Below, piece by piece: positions 50,489-58,962 of a stretch of 59,067 nt of DNA (the first letter of the stretch is position 1; each line of letters begins with the position of its first letter). This stretch comes from an uncultured bacterium (GTDB lineage Bacteria; Bacteroidota; Ignavibacteria; Kapaibacteriales; UBA4661): NCBI GenBank assembly GCA_937899715.1, contig CALCNX010000104.1, forward strand, positions 1 to 59,067. Direction: 5' to 3'. The notes beneath the pieces are model-generated. The model ran no database searches and had not been told where the DNA came from. It saw only the letters and a program-made list of their open reading frames with translations. The position numbers and the translations under genes were made by a program.

Positions 50489-51217
50489 TTATTCGGCTCG
50501 GCTAATCTGGGGCTTCATCTTTGATACCACATCCTTTATTGTTGCCGATACCAAGCCGTCAATGATATTGTCCAACTCCTTGAAATCGGGCTGCTTGATA
50601 TTGACCATGCGGAAAAGAATATCGACCCCTAAAACATCGTAGCAGTCGCGCAGCTTCTTATTATCCGGCGAAAGAATCCACAGTGCCGGGCGAGTGTGAA
50701 CGTGCTTGAGTGTGGAATTACCGTCGTGTTCGTAAAAGAGTGCAAATTTTTTGCCTTTGAACTCCGTTACATAGACAGGGCTTGTAAGCGTGTCCGGTTC
50801 AATACCAAGCGGCTCCGGCGGTTCTTCACGCCATTCGACCTTGCGCTTTTTCGTGTCAATCGCCAATGCCTCGACGACTTTATCCAGTTGCATTGCCACA
50901 GCACTGCGGGTATAAACCTTAATGATTGCATACAATTCTTCCATGCCGGGCGTGTTCGGGAAGTCGTCAATAATAGCGCCAGCCTCGTTCACAAGCTGCA
51001 TTCGCATTATCGTCTCGCTGTCCGGCTTGAAAGGTGGCAGACGCTCTTCGTAGAACAAGATATTGCGGTCTTTGTAACGAGTAAAGACCGGCTTTTCCAC
51101 GATACTATCCGGCTCAAGCGCCGGATATTTGCTAATTTCGTGTACTTCCCATGTGATTTTCTTATCACGAGTAAGTTCTATAAGTGTCTGCATGACTTGG
51201 AGATACATCAAGTCCAT
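50489..51217 (-). CDS. Unknown protein with an internal duplication
   Basis: I do not recognise this family. It has 242 residues from the ATG at 51217 (the frame itself opens at a TTG at 51226). It is soluble and charged, without signal peptide or membrane segment. The two halves resemble each other: KITWEVHE, then LEPDSIVEKPVFTRYKDRNI, LFYEE in the first, and KVEWREEP, then IEPDTLTSPVYVTEFKGKKF, ALFYEH in the second. Each half seems to be an alpha-beta unit opened by a helix with the strand pair at its core, so the protein is probably a tandem-domain fold. It heads the operon with lysA and the glycosyltransferase. The family's function cannot be stated. Confidence 0.8.
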   Translation of the reverse strand: MDLMYLQVMQTLIELTRDKKITWEVHEISKYPALEPDSIVEKPVFTRYKDRNILFYEERLPPFKPDSETIMRMQLVNEAGAIIDDFPNTPGMEELYAIIKVYTRSAVAMQLDKVVEALAIDTKKRKVEWREEPPEPLGIEPDTLTSPVYVTEFKGKKFALFYEHDGNSTLKHVHTRPALWILSPDNKKLRDCYDVLGVDILFRMVNIKQPDFKELDNIIDGLVSATIKDVVSKMKPQISRAE

Positions 51218-51298
51218 TGTGGGCAAAAGAAAAGTGAAACTTTAGTGTAAGCTGATACTTGGGTTCAATGTCATTACGTTAAGCTAAACGTCATTGCT

Positions 51299-51364
51299 GG
51301 AGTGCGGAATTTATTCCGCAAAAACTCCATAAAATCTAACGCAGCGGAATAAATTCCGCACTCC
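51299..51364. repeat. Long perfect inverted repeat
   Basis: The 21-nt arms 51299-51319 (GGAGTGCGGAATTTATTCCG plus C) and 51344-51364 are exact reverse complements, with a 24-nt spacer. Each arm also contains the self-complementary core GCGGAATTTATTCCGC, so either one large stem or two small hairpins can form. It lies in the 179-nt gap between sppA and the unknown gene, on the 3' side of sppA. It may end or stabilise the sppA transcript, but there is no T-tract; a REP-like dispersed element is more likely. Confidence 0.85.
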
Positions 51365-51396
51365 GAATCCTTAACTTAAGGACATTGATAGTTAGA

Positions 51397-53484
51397 TTAT
51401 CGTATGTCGGGGATATTCGGAAGTGCCATCAGCACTCGCTCTTGCGGGTTCATCGAAGCAAGTTCGTAAAGGTACAAGCAGTGCTGGCGGACGCTCTCAG
51501 GAAGCGCTTTCCAGAACGGGTTCTTTGCCACCATCTCGGCATCCACTCGTGCGCGGAGCTTTTCTAGCGTTGTTTTAGTAGCGGCTTCTTCGTCTTCATC
51601 ATCGCTCAGAAGTCGCTTGAAAATACGCTCGTAGCGGTTCGATTCGCTGGAAGGATAACGACGAATCGAAACGCGCTGTCCTTCGGGAATCCCAATACGT
51701 CGCTTAGCAATGCCAATGGCGGTGTAAAGCCCACCAAGCGTATCAACAAGCCCTTTGTCAAGAGCCGCAGCGCCCGTCCAAACGCGCCCCTTAGCAACAG
51801 ACCGCGTTTCCTCGAACGATTTATGGCGGCTCTCGGAGACGCGCTGTACGAAGCGTTGGTAAATTTTTGCGCTTTGGTCGTGAATACGTTTTTTATTTGC
51901 ATCCGAGAGGCGTAGTGCGGGGTCGTAGTCAATAGCTGCGGGTGACGTTGTTACGGTGTCCACAGTTACGCCGATTTTCTCCAGCATCTGTGTTGCATTG
52001 GGAAGCAGCAAAAGAACGCCGATGGAGCCGGTGATGGTGTTTGGATGGGCAATAATCGTATCGCACGCCATTGCCATGTAATACCCGCCGGAAGCCGCTA
52101 CGTCGCTCATGGAAGCATAGACAGGCTTTTCTTTGGCAGTCTTACGAATCTCTTCCCACATTTCATCGGAAGCAAACACTGAGCCACCCGGAGAATCAAT
52201 CCGTAGAATAATTGCTTTTATTTTCTTGTTCTCACGCGCCTTACGAAGGTCTCTATTGAAAGCACCCGAGACAATCTGCCCGTCATCGTCGCCGGAGGAA
52301 ACAATTGTACCAGAGGAGAAAATAACGGCAATTTGTTTGTCTTTGCTTACGTTCTCATCATCTGCCGCCGCCGCGTAGGAATCACTATTGATATAGCGCC
52401 CTATACCGACAAGCCTCAGTTTATCGGAGTCGCTGTCATCACTTTCTTTCTTGCTATCTTTCGACTTTTCACTATCCTTCGATTTTTCACTATTTTTCGA
52501 CTTCTTATTGCTTTTACTTTCGGTCGCGGCTTTTGCAGAATCTGCTTGTTTTTTATCTGCCTGTGCTATTTCCTCGGACTCAAGGGAGTACGCTCGGAGC
52601 TTGAGTGCTTCTTTGACAGCATTTTTTGAACGAATACCGTCAATCAAGCCAAGTGCCAGCAGTGAATCGGCGGTATAAACCCCGCGCTGCAAGATGCTTT
52701 CAACCGCAGAAGTTTTCATAGAACGGCTTTGAGCCACAACACTCACAAAGTCCTTTGAACGCTGTTGCAAAAGTTCACGAAGTTCCTGCTTCGCAGGATC
52801 GCTGTATTGAGTGCGGCTGTACGGCTCAACGGCAGATTTGAACTCTTCAAATTGCTCGACATAAAAATCAACCCCAATTTTCTCCAATGTCCCTTTGAAA
52901 AACACACCCATTGCGCTAAATCCATTCATCTCAAGCAGTCCTTCGGTCGGCATAAAAATAGAATCTGCAACCGATGCGGTATAATAATCGCGCTCTGCGC
53001 CATAATCCAAGTGCGCATAGATAAATTTACCCGATGTCTTGAAATCTTGAAGCGCGGCGCGTATTTCCGCAAGTTTTGCACCACCGCCACGAATACCACC
53101 ATCAAGGAAAATGCCCGTAATATTTTCGTCATTTTTTGCACGGCGAATACCGGAGAGCATCTCGTAAAAACTCGGTGGGGTCTCCCTACTAGTAAAAAAT
53201 GCAAGTGGGTCGTCGCTAACACGCTCCTCGACTGCACCGGCGAGCTTGATATGTAGCACCGAGTGTTCTTTCACGCTTGCCGTTTTCTTGCTGTCGAAGG
53301 CACTGCCGATGGAAACAATCACACCGGCAATGAGAGCAAAGAAGCCGAAAATGATAACTAAAAATATCAAAAGCGGAATCCACCAGCGCGAACGACGACG
53401 TTCATACGGCTCGTAACGCGGATAGCGGGGGTATTGTGGATTCTGCGACGGGTCTTGAGAGTAGGGGGTGTTGGGGGTGTCCAT
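51397..53484 (-). CDS. sppA: Signal peptide peptidase SppA, 67K (double-domain) type
   Basis: A membrane-bound Ser-Lys protease of 695 residues that degrades cleaved signal peptides. The ATG at 53484 is preferred to the GTG at 53499. A Pro/Tyr/Arg-rich cytoplasmic tail (QYPRYPRYEPYERRRSRWW) leads into one transmembrane segment (36-58), then two ClpP-like SppA domains. The catalytic Lys216 lies in the first (EEFKSAVEPYSR) and the nucleophile Ser465 in the second (DVAASGGYYMAMACD), exactly as in the E. coli 67K form (Lys209/Ser409). Between the halves is an unusual Lys/Ser/Asp-rich linker (about 320-355) made of near 15-nt repeats (EKSKDSEKSKDSKKESD). Relative to E. coli SppA this linker accounts for most of the extra length. 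Single gene, divergent from crcB. Confidence 0.93.
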   Translation of the reverse strand: MDTPNTPYSQDPSQNPQYPRYPRYEPYERRRSRWWIPLLIFLVIIFGFFALIAGVIVSIGSAFDSKKTASVKEHSVLHIKLAGAVEERVSDDPLAFFTSRETPPSFYEMLSGIRRAKNDENITGIFLDGGIRGGGAKLAEIRAALQDFKTSGKFIYAHLDYGAERDYYTASVADSIFMPTEGLLEMNGFSAMGVFFKGTLEKIGVDFYVEQFEEFKSAVEPYSRTQYSDPAKQELRELLQQRSKDFVSVVAQSRSMKTSAVESILQRGVYTADSLLALGLIDGIRSKNAVKEALKLRAYSLESEEIAQADKKQADSAKAATESKSNKKSKNSEKSKDSEKSKDSKKESDDSDSDKLRLVGIGRYINSDSYAAAADDENVSKDKQIAVIFSSGTIVSSGDDDGQIVSGAFNRDLRKARENKKIKAIILRIDSPGGSVFASDEMWEEIRKTAKEKPVYASMSDVAASGGYYMAMACDTIIAHPNTITGSIGVLLLLPNATQMLEKIGVTVDTVTTSPAAIDYDPALRLSDANKKRIHDQSAKIYQRFVQRVSESRHKSFEETRSVAKGRVWTGAAALDKGLVDTLGGLYTAIGIAKRRIGIPEGQRVSIRRYPSSESNRYERIFKRLLSDDEDEEAATKTTLEKLRARVDAEMVAKNPFWKALPESVRQHCLYLYELASMNPQERVLMALPNIPDIR

Positions 53485-53540
53485 AGTAGTAGCTAACACA
53501 GTTGAGGTTAAAGAACAAAAGGCTTAAAACCAAGAATCCG

Positions 53541-53587
53541 AACATTCATGGCGCGAAACCAATGTTCTGCACGTGGTTTCTCCACGT
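53541..53587. other. Two tandem stem-loops in the sppA-crcB divergent region
   Basis: AACATT (53541-53546) pairs with AATGTT (53561-53566), and four nucleotides on, ACGTGG (53571-53576) pairs with CCACGT (53582-53587) around TTTCT. Both stems are perfect. They lie between divergent genes, 56 nt before the sppA ATG and 118 nt before crcB. The sequence does not fit the fluoride riboswitch consensus. Function unknown. Confidence 0.4.
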
Positions 53588-53705
53588 TGAACGGTAGTTT
53601 TCTGGCAAAGTTACGCGGAAAATTGAAAGTACAAAGTAAAAAGTAGTGGAAAGTGTTGTAATTTCTGTTTTCCAGTACATTATTTGACCATTTTCTGCAA
53701 GAATT

Positions 53706-54110
53706 ATGCCCTCATTTCTGAATATAACCCTCGTTTTCCTTGGTGGCGGAGCGGGAAGCTTACTTCGTTTTCTCGTCTCGGTGCTTGTTGTAAATCGCAT
53801 TGGTACGGCATTTCCCTTTGCCACGCTTGGCATTAACGTTGTGGGGTCGGTCTGTATCGGTATTGTGGTGGCGCTTGCCGGAGAACGTCTCAATGTGCTT
53901 TCTGAACACGCACGATTTTTCTTGGCAGTAGGTTTTTGCGGTGGCTTCACCACATTTTCCACATTTTCGCTGGAGTCATTGACCATCCTTCAATCGGGAC
54001 GACCGCTGCTTGCCTTCGTGTATATTCTTTTGAGTGTGTGTCTCTGCGTCATCGGCACAGCATCCGGCTTGGGACTGACGTACTGGTGGTGGAAGCGGAT
54101 GGGAGTGTAA
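53706..54110 (+). CDS. crcB: Fluoride exporter CrcB/FluC
   Basis: A small inner-membrane fluoride channel of 134 residues and four transmembrane helices, working as an antiparallel dimer. The signatures are present: GGGAGSLLRF near the N-terminus, FATLGINVVGS with the conserved Asn in helix 2, and GFCGGFTTFSTFSLE with the Phe/Thr/Ser residues that line the pore. Length is typical. It is a lone gene, divergent from sppA and convergent with the luciferase-like gene. No fluoride riboswitch was seen in the 221-nt upstream region. Confidence 0.94.
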   Translation: MPSFLNITLVFLGGGAGSLLRFLVSVLVVNRIGTAFPFATLGINVVGSVCIGIVVALAGERLNVLSEHARFFLAVGFCGGFTTFSTFSLESLTILQSGRPLLAFVYILLSVCLCVIGTASGLGLTYWWWKRMGV

Positions 54111-54125
54111 GCGATATGCAGCAAA

Positions 54126-54148
54126 TTGGAATCAATCTATTGTTCCAA
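54126..54148. terminator. Possible bidirectional terminator between convergent genes
   Basis: TTGGAA (54126-54131) pairs with TTCCAA (54143-54148), with a CAAT/ATTG extension inside. It sits in the 59-nt gap between the crcB stop and the end of the luciferase-like gene, and is followed by a weak AACTATCTTTT on the plus strand. The stem is AT-rich and the T-run short, so the call is tentative. Confidence 0.35.
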
Positions 54149-54169
54149 AACTATCTTTTAGTTGAACTC

Positions 54170-55216
54170 TCACGGGTTATCACCTTTGCTGTGCGCACGC
54201 AGCAATGGCGCTACCCGCGTGCCAAGCAATTCTATGGACTTCATCAGCTTGTCGTGCGACAAAGAAGCAATGTCCATCTGAAACGTAATACGCGAGATAC
54301 CCCCCAAAGCCTTGCTGTGCCGAATGATTCTCTCTGTGATCTCTTCAGGGTCGCCGACTAAAATTGCTCCCAACGAAGTTATCTGTGCGTCGAAATGCTC
54401 ACGAGTAACGGCTCCCCAACCGCGCTCCTTGCCGATGGACGTGAAGGAATGTGCATAGCCCGGGAAAAATTCATCGGCGGCTTGCTGTCGTGTTTCTGCT
54501 ACATAGCCTAGAGAATGCAGGCCGACTTTTAGTTGCTCCGCGGGATGTCCTGCTTTTCTGCCCGCTTCTTTGTACAAATCCACCAGTGGACGAAAGCGAT
54601 GCGTCTCTCCGCCAATCACCGCTACCATAAGCGGTAGCCCCAGTAATCCCGCACGGGCAAACGAAGCCGGCGTACCGCCGACACCTAGCCACACGGGCAG
54701 AGGGTTTTGCAGGGGGCGTGGGTACACGCCTTGTCCCGTCAGCGCAGGGCGGAATTGCCCTTGCCAATGAACGTACTCATTTTCTCGCAAGGTGAGAAGC
54801 AAGTCAAGTTTTTCGCTGAATAATTCGTCGTAATCTTCAAGATGTAAGCCGAAGAGCGGGAAGGCTTCGATAAACGAGCCACGCCCGACGACCATTTCAA
54901 TACGCCCTTTGGAGATAAGATCCAGCGTTGCAAAATTTTGGAACACACGCACCGGATCGGCTGCACTCAAGACAGTAACAGCACTTGTGAGTCGAATATT
55001 TTTTGTTCGTGCTGCTGCTGCTGCAAGAATCACCGTAGGCGCAGAGTCCAGAAATTCTTTTCGATGATGCTCGCCGATACCGAATACATCCAGCCCCACG
55101 CTGTCAGCAAATTCGATGCGCTCAAGAATTTGGCTCATAGCATCGGCAGCACTCAGTGTCACGCCGGAGCCGTTGTCGAAGAGTGCCGAGACGAAGCTGT
55201 CAATTCCTATTTCCAT
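54170..55216 (-). CDS. LLM class flavin-dependent oxidoreductase (luciferase-like)
   Basis: A bacterial-luciferase-fold (TIM barrel) protein of 348 residues that probably uses FMN or F420. Typical features: FADSVGLDVFGIGEHHRKEF (35-56 region), PTVILAAAAARTKNIRLTSA, VVGRGSFIEAF, PVWLGVGGTPASFARAGLLG and the closing VGDPEEITERIIRH. It belongs to the alkanal-monooxygenase-like (Atu2307/SP_0267) branch in which EHH and GGTP motifs are conserved. The substrate cannot be predicted. It starts 62 nt downstream of the propeller-MCP receptor gene on the same strand, so co-transcription is possible. Confidence 0.9.
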   Translation of the reverse strand: MEIGIDSFVSALFDNGSGVTLSAADAMSQILERIEFADSVGLDVFGIGEHHRKEFLDSAPTVILAAAAARTKNIRLTSAVTVLSAADPVRVFQNFATLDLISKGRIEMVVGRGSFIEAFPLFGLHLEDYDELFSEKLDLLLTLRENEYVHWQGQFRPALTGQGVYPRPLQNPLPVWLGVGGTPASFARAGLLGLPLMVAVIGGETHRFRPLVDLYKEAGRKAGHPAEQLKVGLHSLGYVAETRQQAADEFFPGYAHSFTSIGKERGWGAVTREHFDAQITSLGAILVGDPEEITERIIRHSKALGGISRITFQMDIASLSHDKLMKSIELLGTRVAPLLRAHSKGDNP

Positions 55217-55278
55217 GATTTTTCAAAAAATAATTGGGTCAAAATTTTGTCTATCGTAATTTTTTTAATGCAGCTTTT

Positions 55279-58200
55279 TCAGTGCAGTTTTTTTATTGCA
55301 GAACCTGTAAGCCTTTTGTTTACTGGTCTCAAAGCAGGATAGGTATTCCCATTACTCAAAGTGCCGTTATGAATATCATTATCCTGATTCCGCATAGCAA
55401 ATCGGCTGACGAGATGGTGTAACTCATCAGCTAAGTTGTTCAATTGCGTCGAGGCGGCAGCAATCTCCGCGATGTCGCTTGTAGCAAGTTCCGTTGATTC
55501 TCGCACTGCTGCCGTATCCTGCGAAATCTCAGCGCTGGTAGCGTGTTGTTCTTGGCTTGCTGCGGCAATTTGAGCCGTGATAGTCGCCACTCTTTCCACC
55601 TCGGCAATAATTTCACGCAAGGAATGTCCGGCATTATTAGCAAGGTCTTTCCCGCGTTCCACCTCGCGTGTTCCTTCTTGCATCGCAGCAACGGTTTGCC
55701 CGATTTCGGCTTGAAAATGTTTGATAATTTCCGTGATTTGCTTTGTCGCAGAGGTTGTGCGCTCCGAGAGCTTTCGGACTTCATCGGCAACCACCGCAAA
55801 ACCGCGCCCGTGAACACCTGCACGAGCCGCTTCAATAGCGGCATTCAAGGCAAGAAGGTTCGTTTGCCCGGCAATAGTATTGATGAGTTCCAGAATTTCT
55901 CCAATTTCTTCGCTGCTTTTACCAAGCTCAGTAACTGTAGTAGCAGAGCGGTGTACAGCATCATTGATGCGGTTCATTCCGGCAATCGTTTCGTTCACGA
56001 CAGCTCCGCCCTTGTGCGCACTTTCACCGGCTTTGGAGGCAATATCGGCAACAAGCGTAATATTTTTTGCATTATCCGCAGCAGAGTCGGCAAGTGTGGC
56101 AATCGCTTGATTGATATGAGCCACACGCTGCACCTGCTCTTGGGAGGTTTCTGCAATGTGCTCGGCTCGACTGGAAATGTGCTGCGTGGAAGAAACGGTC
56201 GTTTGCACCGAATCGCGTACTTGGCGAAGCATATCGTGAATATTTGCTACCGACTGCGTGAAACCCGCATAAAGTCTGGCGATGTCGTCATTGTTTTCGG
56301 AAGTAAGCGCAACAGTCAGGTCGCCGTTTGCGAACCTATTCATCGTCGTCAGCATCGTTTCGACGCAACCGGCAAGGTATTGTTTTTCTGATGCTGTTTG
56401 CTGCGCGGCTTCTTCGATAATCTGTTTTTCGTGCGCGGCTTTGTCACGAGCTTCTTGCACCATAGATTCTATGCGGTGGTTCAGCTCAATTTCACGCTGC
56501 TTTAGCTCAAGCGTTCGGCGATGCATTCTTAAGATACGCGCCCGAACCGCCATATACGACGTTCCAGCAACAAGCGCTATGCAGAGCGCATAGAACCACC
56601 ATGTTTGCCAAAAATGAGGCTTAAAGCGGATTGGAAGAGATGCGCCTGTTTCATTCCACGTGCCATCATTATTGCAGGCTTGAACGCGGAAGGTGTACGA
56701 GCCGGGCGAAACGTGGGAATACTGGGCAAATCGCCGTGACCCCGCTTCAATCCAGTCGTTATCAATGCCTTCAAGTTTGTAACGAAAGCGCACGCGCTCC
56801 GGGACAAAAAGCGAAAGTGCCGTGTAGCGAATTTCAACGTTTTCGTTATCCGGCTCAATGACAAGATTGATGCCTGTTTTCATGGAAATTTCCCGTTCGC
56901 GGCGAACACCATCCACGATTACATCTTCAATAGCAATCGGTGGCGGAAGAGTATTTTTTGCTATGTGGTCGGGGTGAATAATGGCTACACCGCCTACGGT
57001 CGGAAACCAATACGCCCCGTCGCGGTCTTTGAGCATCATCGGACAACCGAAATTACACTCGGAGCTACGCATCCCGTCGAAGCGCGTAAATGCCGTAACG
57101 CGCGGCAATGTGCTAATTTTCCCATCGGCAACGGCATTCAGGTCTTCCTTCGGAACACGCATGATTCCTTTGTTGCAGGTCATCCACATATTCCCGGAAT
57201 CATCTTCTTGAATGGCAAAGACCATTTCGTCAATCAAGCCGTTATCGCTCAGAATCGGCTTCATTACACCATTCTTATACCGCCTCAGACCACGCCCCGT
57301 GCCCAGCCACATCACGCCATCGCGGTCTTCGATAATGTTCAGCACAAAAACGCTGTTATCAAGTGTACTATCAATCGGAATGACCGTGATTGAGCCGTTA
57401 TCATATTTTTGCAGATATGCTCGTGTGCCTATCCAAAGAACACCGTTACGGTCTTGATAAAAAGAAGGAGCAAAGTTTGTTTTTAAGCCGTTTGCTATCG
57501 TAAGCGTTTTTTGAACTTTACCATTTTTCATGACTGTAATACCTGCGCCCTGATGGTTCATCCAAAGCGCACCGTCCTTGTCAAAGAACAACGTATTGAT
57601 ACCGTTTGCCAGCAAGCCATCTTTTTCTGCGGTGTAGGTAATGGTCTTCCCGTTATTCATTGCAACTAAGCCCTGCCCAAGTGTACCAATCCACAACGTT
57701 CCGTCGGGAGCTTCTGCCATTGGGCGCGGTCGGTCGGACGGAAAGCCATTTTTGGTTGTATAGGTGGCAATAACTTTTTTATCGCGCAACTGTAACACAC
57801 CGCCGCCGGCAGTTGCAACCCACACGTCACCGCGTTTGTCCTGCAAGATAGACCAAATCGGATTCACCGTAAATCCCTCCGGCTGTCCCAGCAATGTAAA
57901 TTTGCCATCCCGCAGCCGATGCAAACCGTCCGCACCCGTACCAACCCACACGCTTCCCTCCATATCCGCCATTAAGCTGAGAGTGTTGTTATCTTGTAGC
58001 CCATTTGCCGTAGTAATATTCTCCGCAGTAGCCATGCGAGGATTAAATCGAGAAAGTCCGCCACCGGGGCAGGAAAGAAAAAAATTCCCACGCTTGTCAA
58101 TAAGCATACTATTGATAACATTTCCGGCGAGATTGTTCGTTGCTTGAGTATACACGGTAAATGACGGCGACTGCCACGAACCCCGCATGGCAACAAGACC

Positions 58201-58953
58201 TCTGTTTGTACCCATCCACAACGTTCCTTCGCTGTCGCGCAGGAGTGAAAGAACAATATTGGAGGGCAGCCCTTGTGCCGTTGTTAATGCTGGCGAAAAT
58301 GCGCCATTGCGGTAGGATTGCACCCCTTGTGCTGTTGCGACGAGGATACTGCCATCGGTATCGTGATAGACGGTTTGTATCGGGTTGGCGGCAAGACCGT
58401 TCGCTGTTGTCAAAAGGCTGAATTTTCCTTGAGCATAGACATATAACCCCTCACCGGAGCTAATATAGATGCGCCCTTCGTTATCCTCCGTTATAGTGCC
58501 TGCATTCCCCATAAATCCTTCTTTTGCGCTCAGATGCTCGAACACGCCGTTTTTCATGCGCCCCACACCGCCGTTTTTGCCAATCCAAAGTGTACCATCT
58601 TTTGCATAGTAGAGGCTTGTAAGAAATGTCGCACCAAAGCCGGGCGTATTTTGCCGCGTGAAGAGTGTGAACTGCACACCATCAAAGCGCACCAAACCTT
58701 GCTGAGAAGCTATCCAGATGTAGCCATCGGGTGTTTGTACGAGGTCAGAGACAATATTCTGCGGCATCCCCTGTTCTTCGCGCCAAGTATCGAATGTATA
58801 TTGCGAAAGACGTTTTGCGGGGTCAAGCCCTGTTGTTTGCGCCGATGTAGGAGCTTGTTGAGAAAAAGCGCCCGGACTGTAAACAAGAGTAAACATGAGG
58901 GCTACCCCCCGTAATAATCCACTCACAATGCTAAAAGTAAAACTTCCCTTCAT
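55279..58953 (-). CDS. Chimeric receptor: two-component propeller + Y_Y_Y + MCP signalling domain
   Basis: 1224 residues. The start is fixed at the ATG at 58953 by a GGAGG 4 nt upstream. A signal peptide (MKGSFTFSIVSGLLRGVALM...AFSQQ) is followed by a Reg_prop propeller of about a dozen short blades (DGYIWIASQQGLVRFDG, GTLWIGKNGGVGRMKNG) in about 55-680, a Y_Y_Y domain (685-778; YKLEGIDNDWIEAGSRRFAQ, SPGSYTFRVQACNNDGTWNE), one transmembrane helix (781-802), a coiled coil, a HAMP-like piece (MNRFANGDLTVALTSENNDD), and a methyl-accepting chemotaxis domain (about 895-1205) with the hairpin tip (TNLLALNAAIEAARAGVHGR, GFAVVADEVRKLSERT). In this family of sensors, the output is normally a histidine kinase, diguanylate cyclase or AraC domain. 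No CheA/CheW or chemotaxis cluster is nearby and the C-terminus lacks a NWETF-type pentapeptide. Periplasmic sensing (polysaccharide-related in known Reg_prop proteins) linked to MCP-type signalling is inferred. Confidence 0.92.
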   Translation of the reverse strand: MKGSFTFSIVSGLLRGVALMFTLVYSPGAFSQQAPTSAQTTGLDPAKRLSQYTFDTWREEQGMPQNIVSDLVQTPDGYIWIASQQGLVRFDGVQFTLFTRQNTPGFGATFLTSLYYAKDGTLWIGKNGGVGRMKNGVFEHLSAKEGFMGNAGTITEDNEGRIYISSGEGLYVYAQGKFSLLTTANGLAANPIQTVYHDTDGSILVATAQGVQSYRNGAFSPALTTAQGLPSNIVLSLLRDSEGTLWMGTNRGLVAMRGSWQSPSFTVYTQATNNLAGNVINSMLIDKRGNFFLSCPGGGLSRFNPRMATAENITTANGLQDNNTLSLMADMEGSVWVGTGADGLHRLRDGKFTLLGQPEGFTVNPIWSILQDKRGDVWVATAGGGVLQLRDKKVIATYTTKNGFPSDRPRPMAEAPDGTLWIGTLGQGLVAMNNGKTITYTAEKDGLLANGINTLFFDKDGALWMNHQGAGITVMKNGKVQKTLTIANGLKTNFAPSFYQDRNGVLWIGTRAYLQKYDNGSITVIPIDSTLDNSVFVLNIIEDRDGVMWLGTGRGLRRYKNGVMKPILSDNGLIDEMVFAIQEDDSGNMWMTCNKGIMRVPKEDLNAVADGKISTLPRVTAFTRFDGMRSSECNFGCPMMLKDRDGAYWFPTVGGVAIIHPDHIAKNTLPPPIAIEDVIVDGVRREREISMKTGINLVIEPDNENVEIRYTALSLFVPERVRFRYKLEGIDNDWIEAGSRRFAQYSHVSPGSYTFRVQACNNDGTWNETGASLPIRFKPHFWQTWWFYALCIALVAGTSYMAVRARILRMHRRTLELKQREIELNHRIESMVQEARDKAAHEKQIIEEAAQQTASEKQYLAGCVETMLTTMNRFANGDLTVALTSENNDDIARLYAGFTQSVANIHDMLRQVRDSVQTTVSSTQHISSRAEHIAETSQEQVQRVAHINQAIATLADSAADNAKNITLVADIASKAGESAHKGGAVVNETIAGMNRINDAVHRSATTVTELGKSSEEIGEILELINTIAGQTNLLALNAAIEAARAGVHGRGFAVVADEVRKLSERTTSATKQITEIIKHFQAEIGQTVAAMQEGTREVERGKDLANNAGHSLREIIAEVERVATITAQIAAASQEQHATSAEISQDTAAVRESTELATSDIAEIAAASTQLNNLADELHHLVSRFAMRNQDNDIHNGTLSNGNTYPALRPVNKRLTGSAIKKLH

Positions 58954-58957
58954 AATT

Positions 58958-58962
58958 CCTCC
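58958..58962 (-). promoter_or_regulatory. Shine-Dalgarno site of the propeller-MCP gene
   Basis: On the minus strand GGAGG lies 4 nt before the ATG at 58953. It decides that start over the TTG codon seven codons upstream. It is the only strong Shine-Dalgarno site I found before a large gene here; most starts in the window lack one, as is usual in this bacterial group. Confidence 0.75.

Noticed and set aside
53485..53705. Fluoride riboswitch upstream of crcB
   Set aside because: I looked for the GG-GAUGG...CUGAUGGC-type conserved blocks before the ATG and found none; the two stem-loops present do not match its pseudoknot layout.
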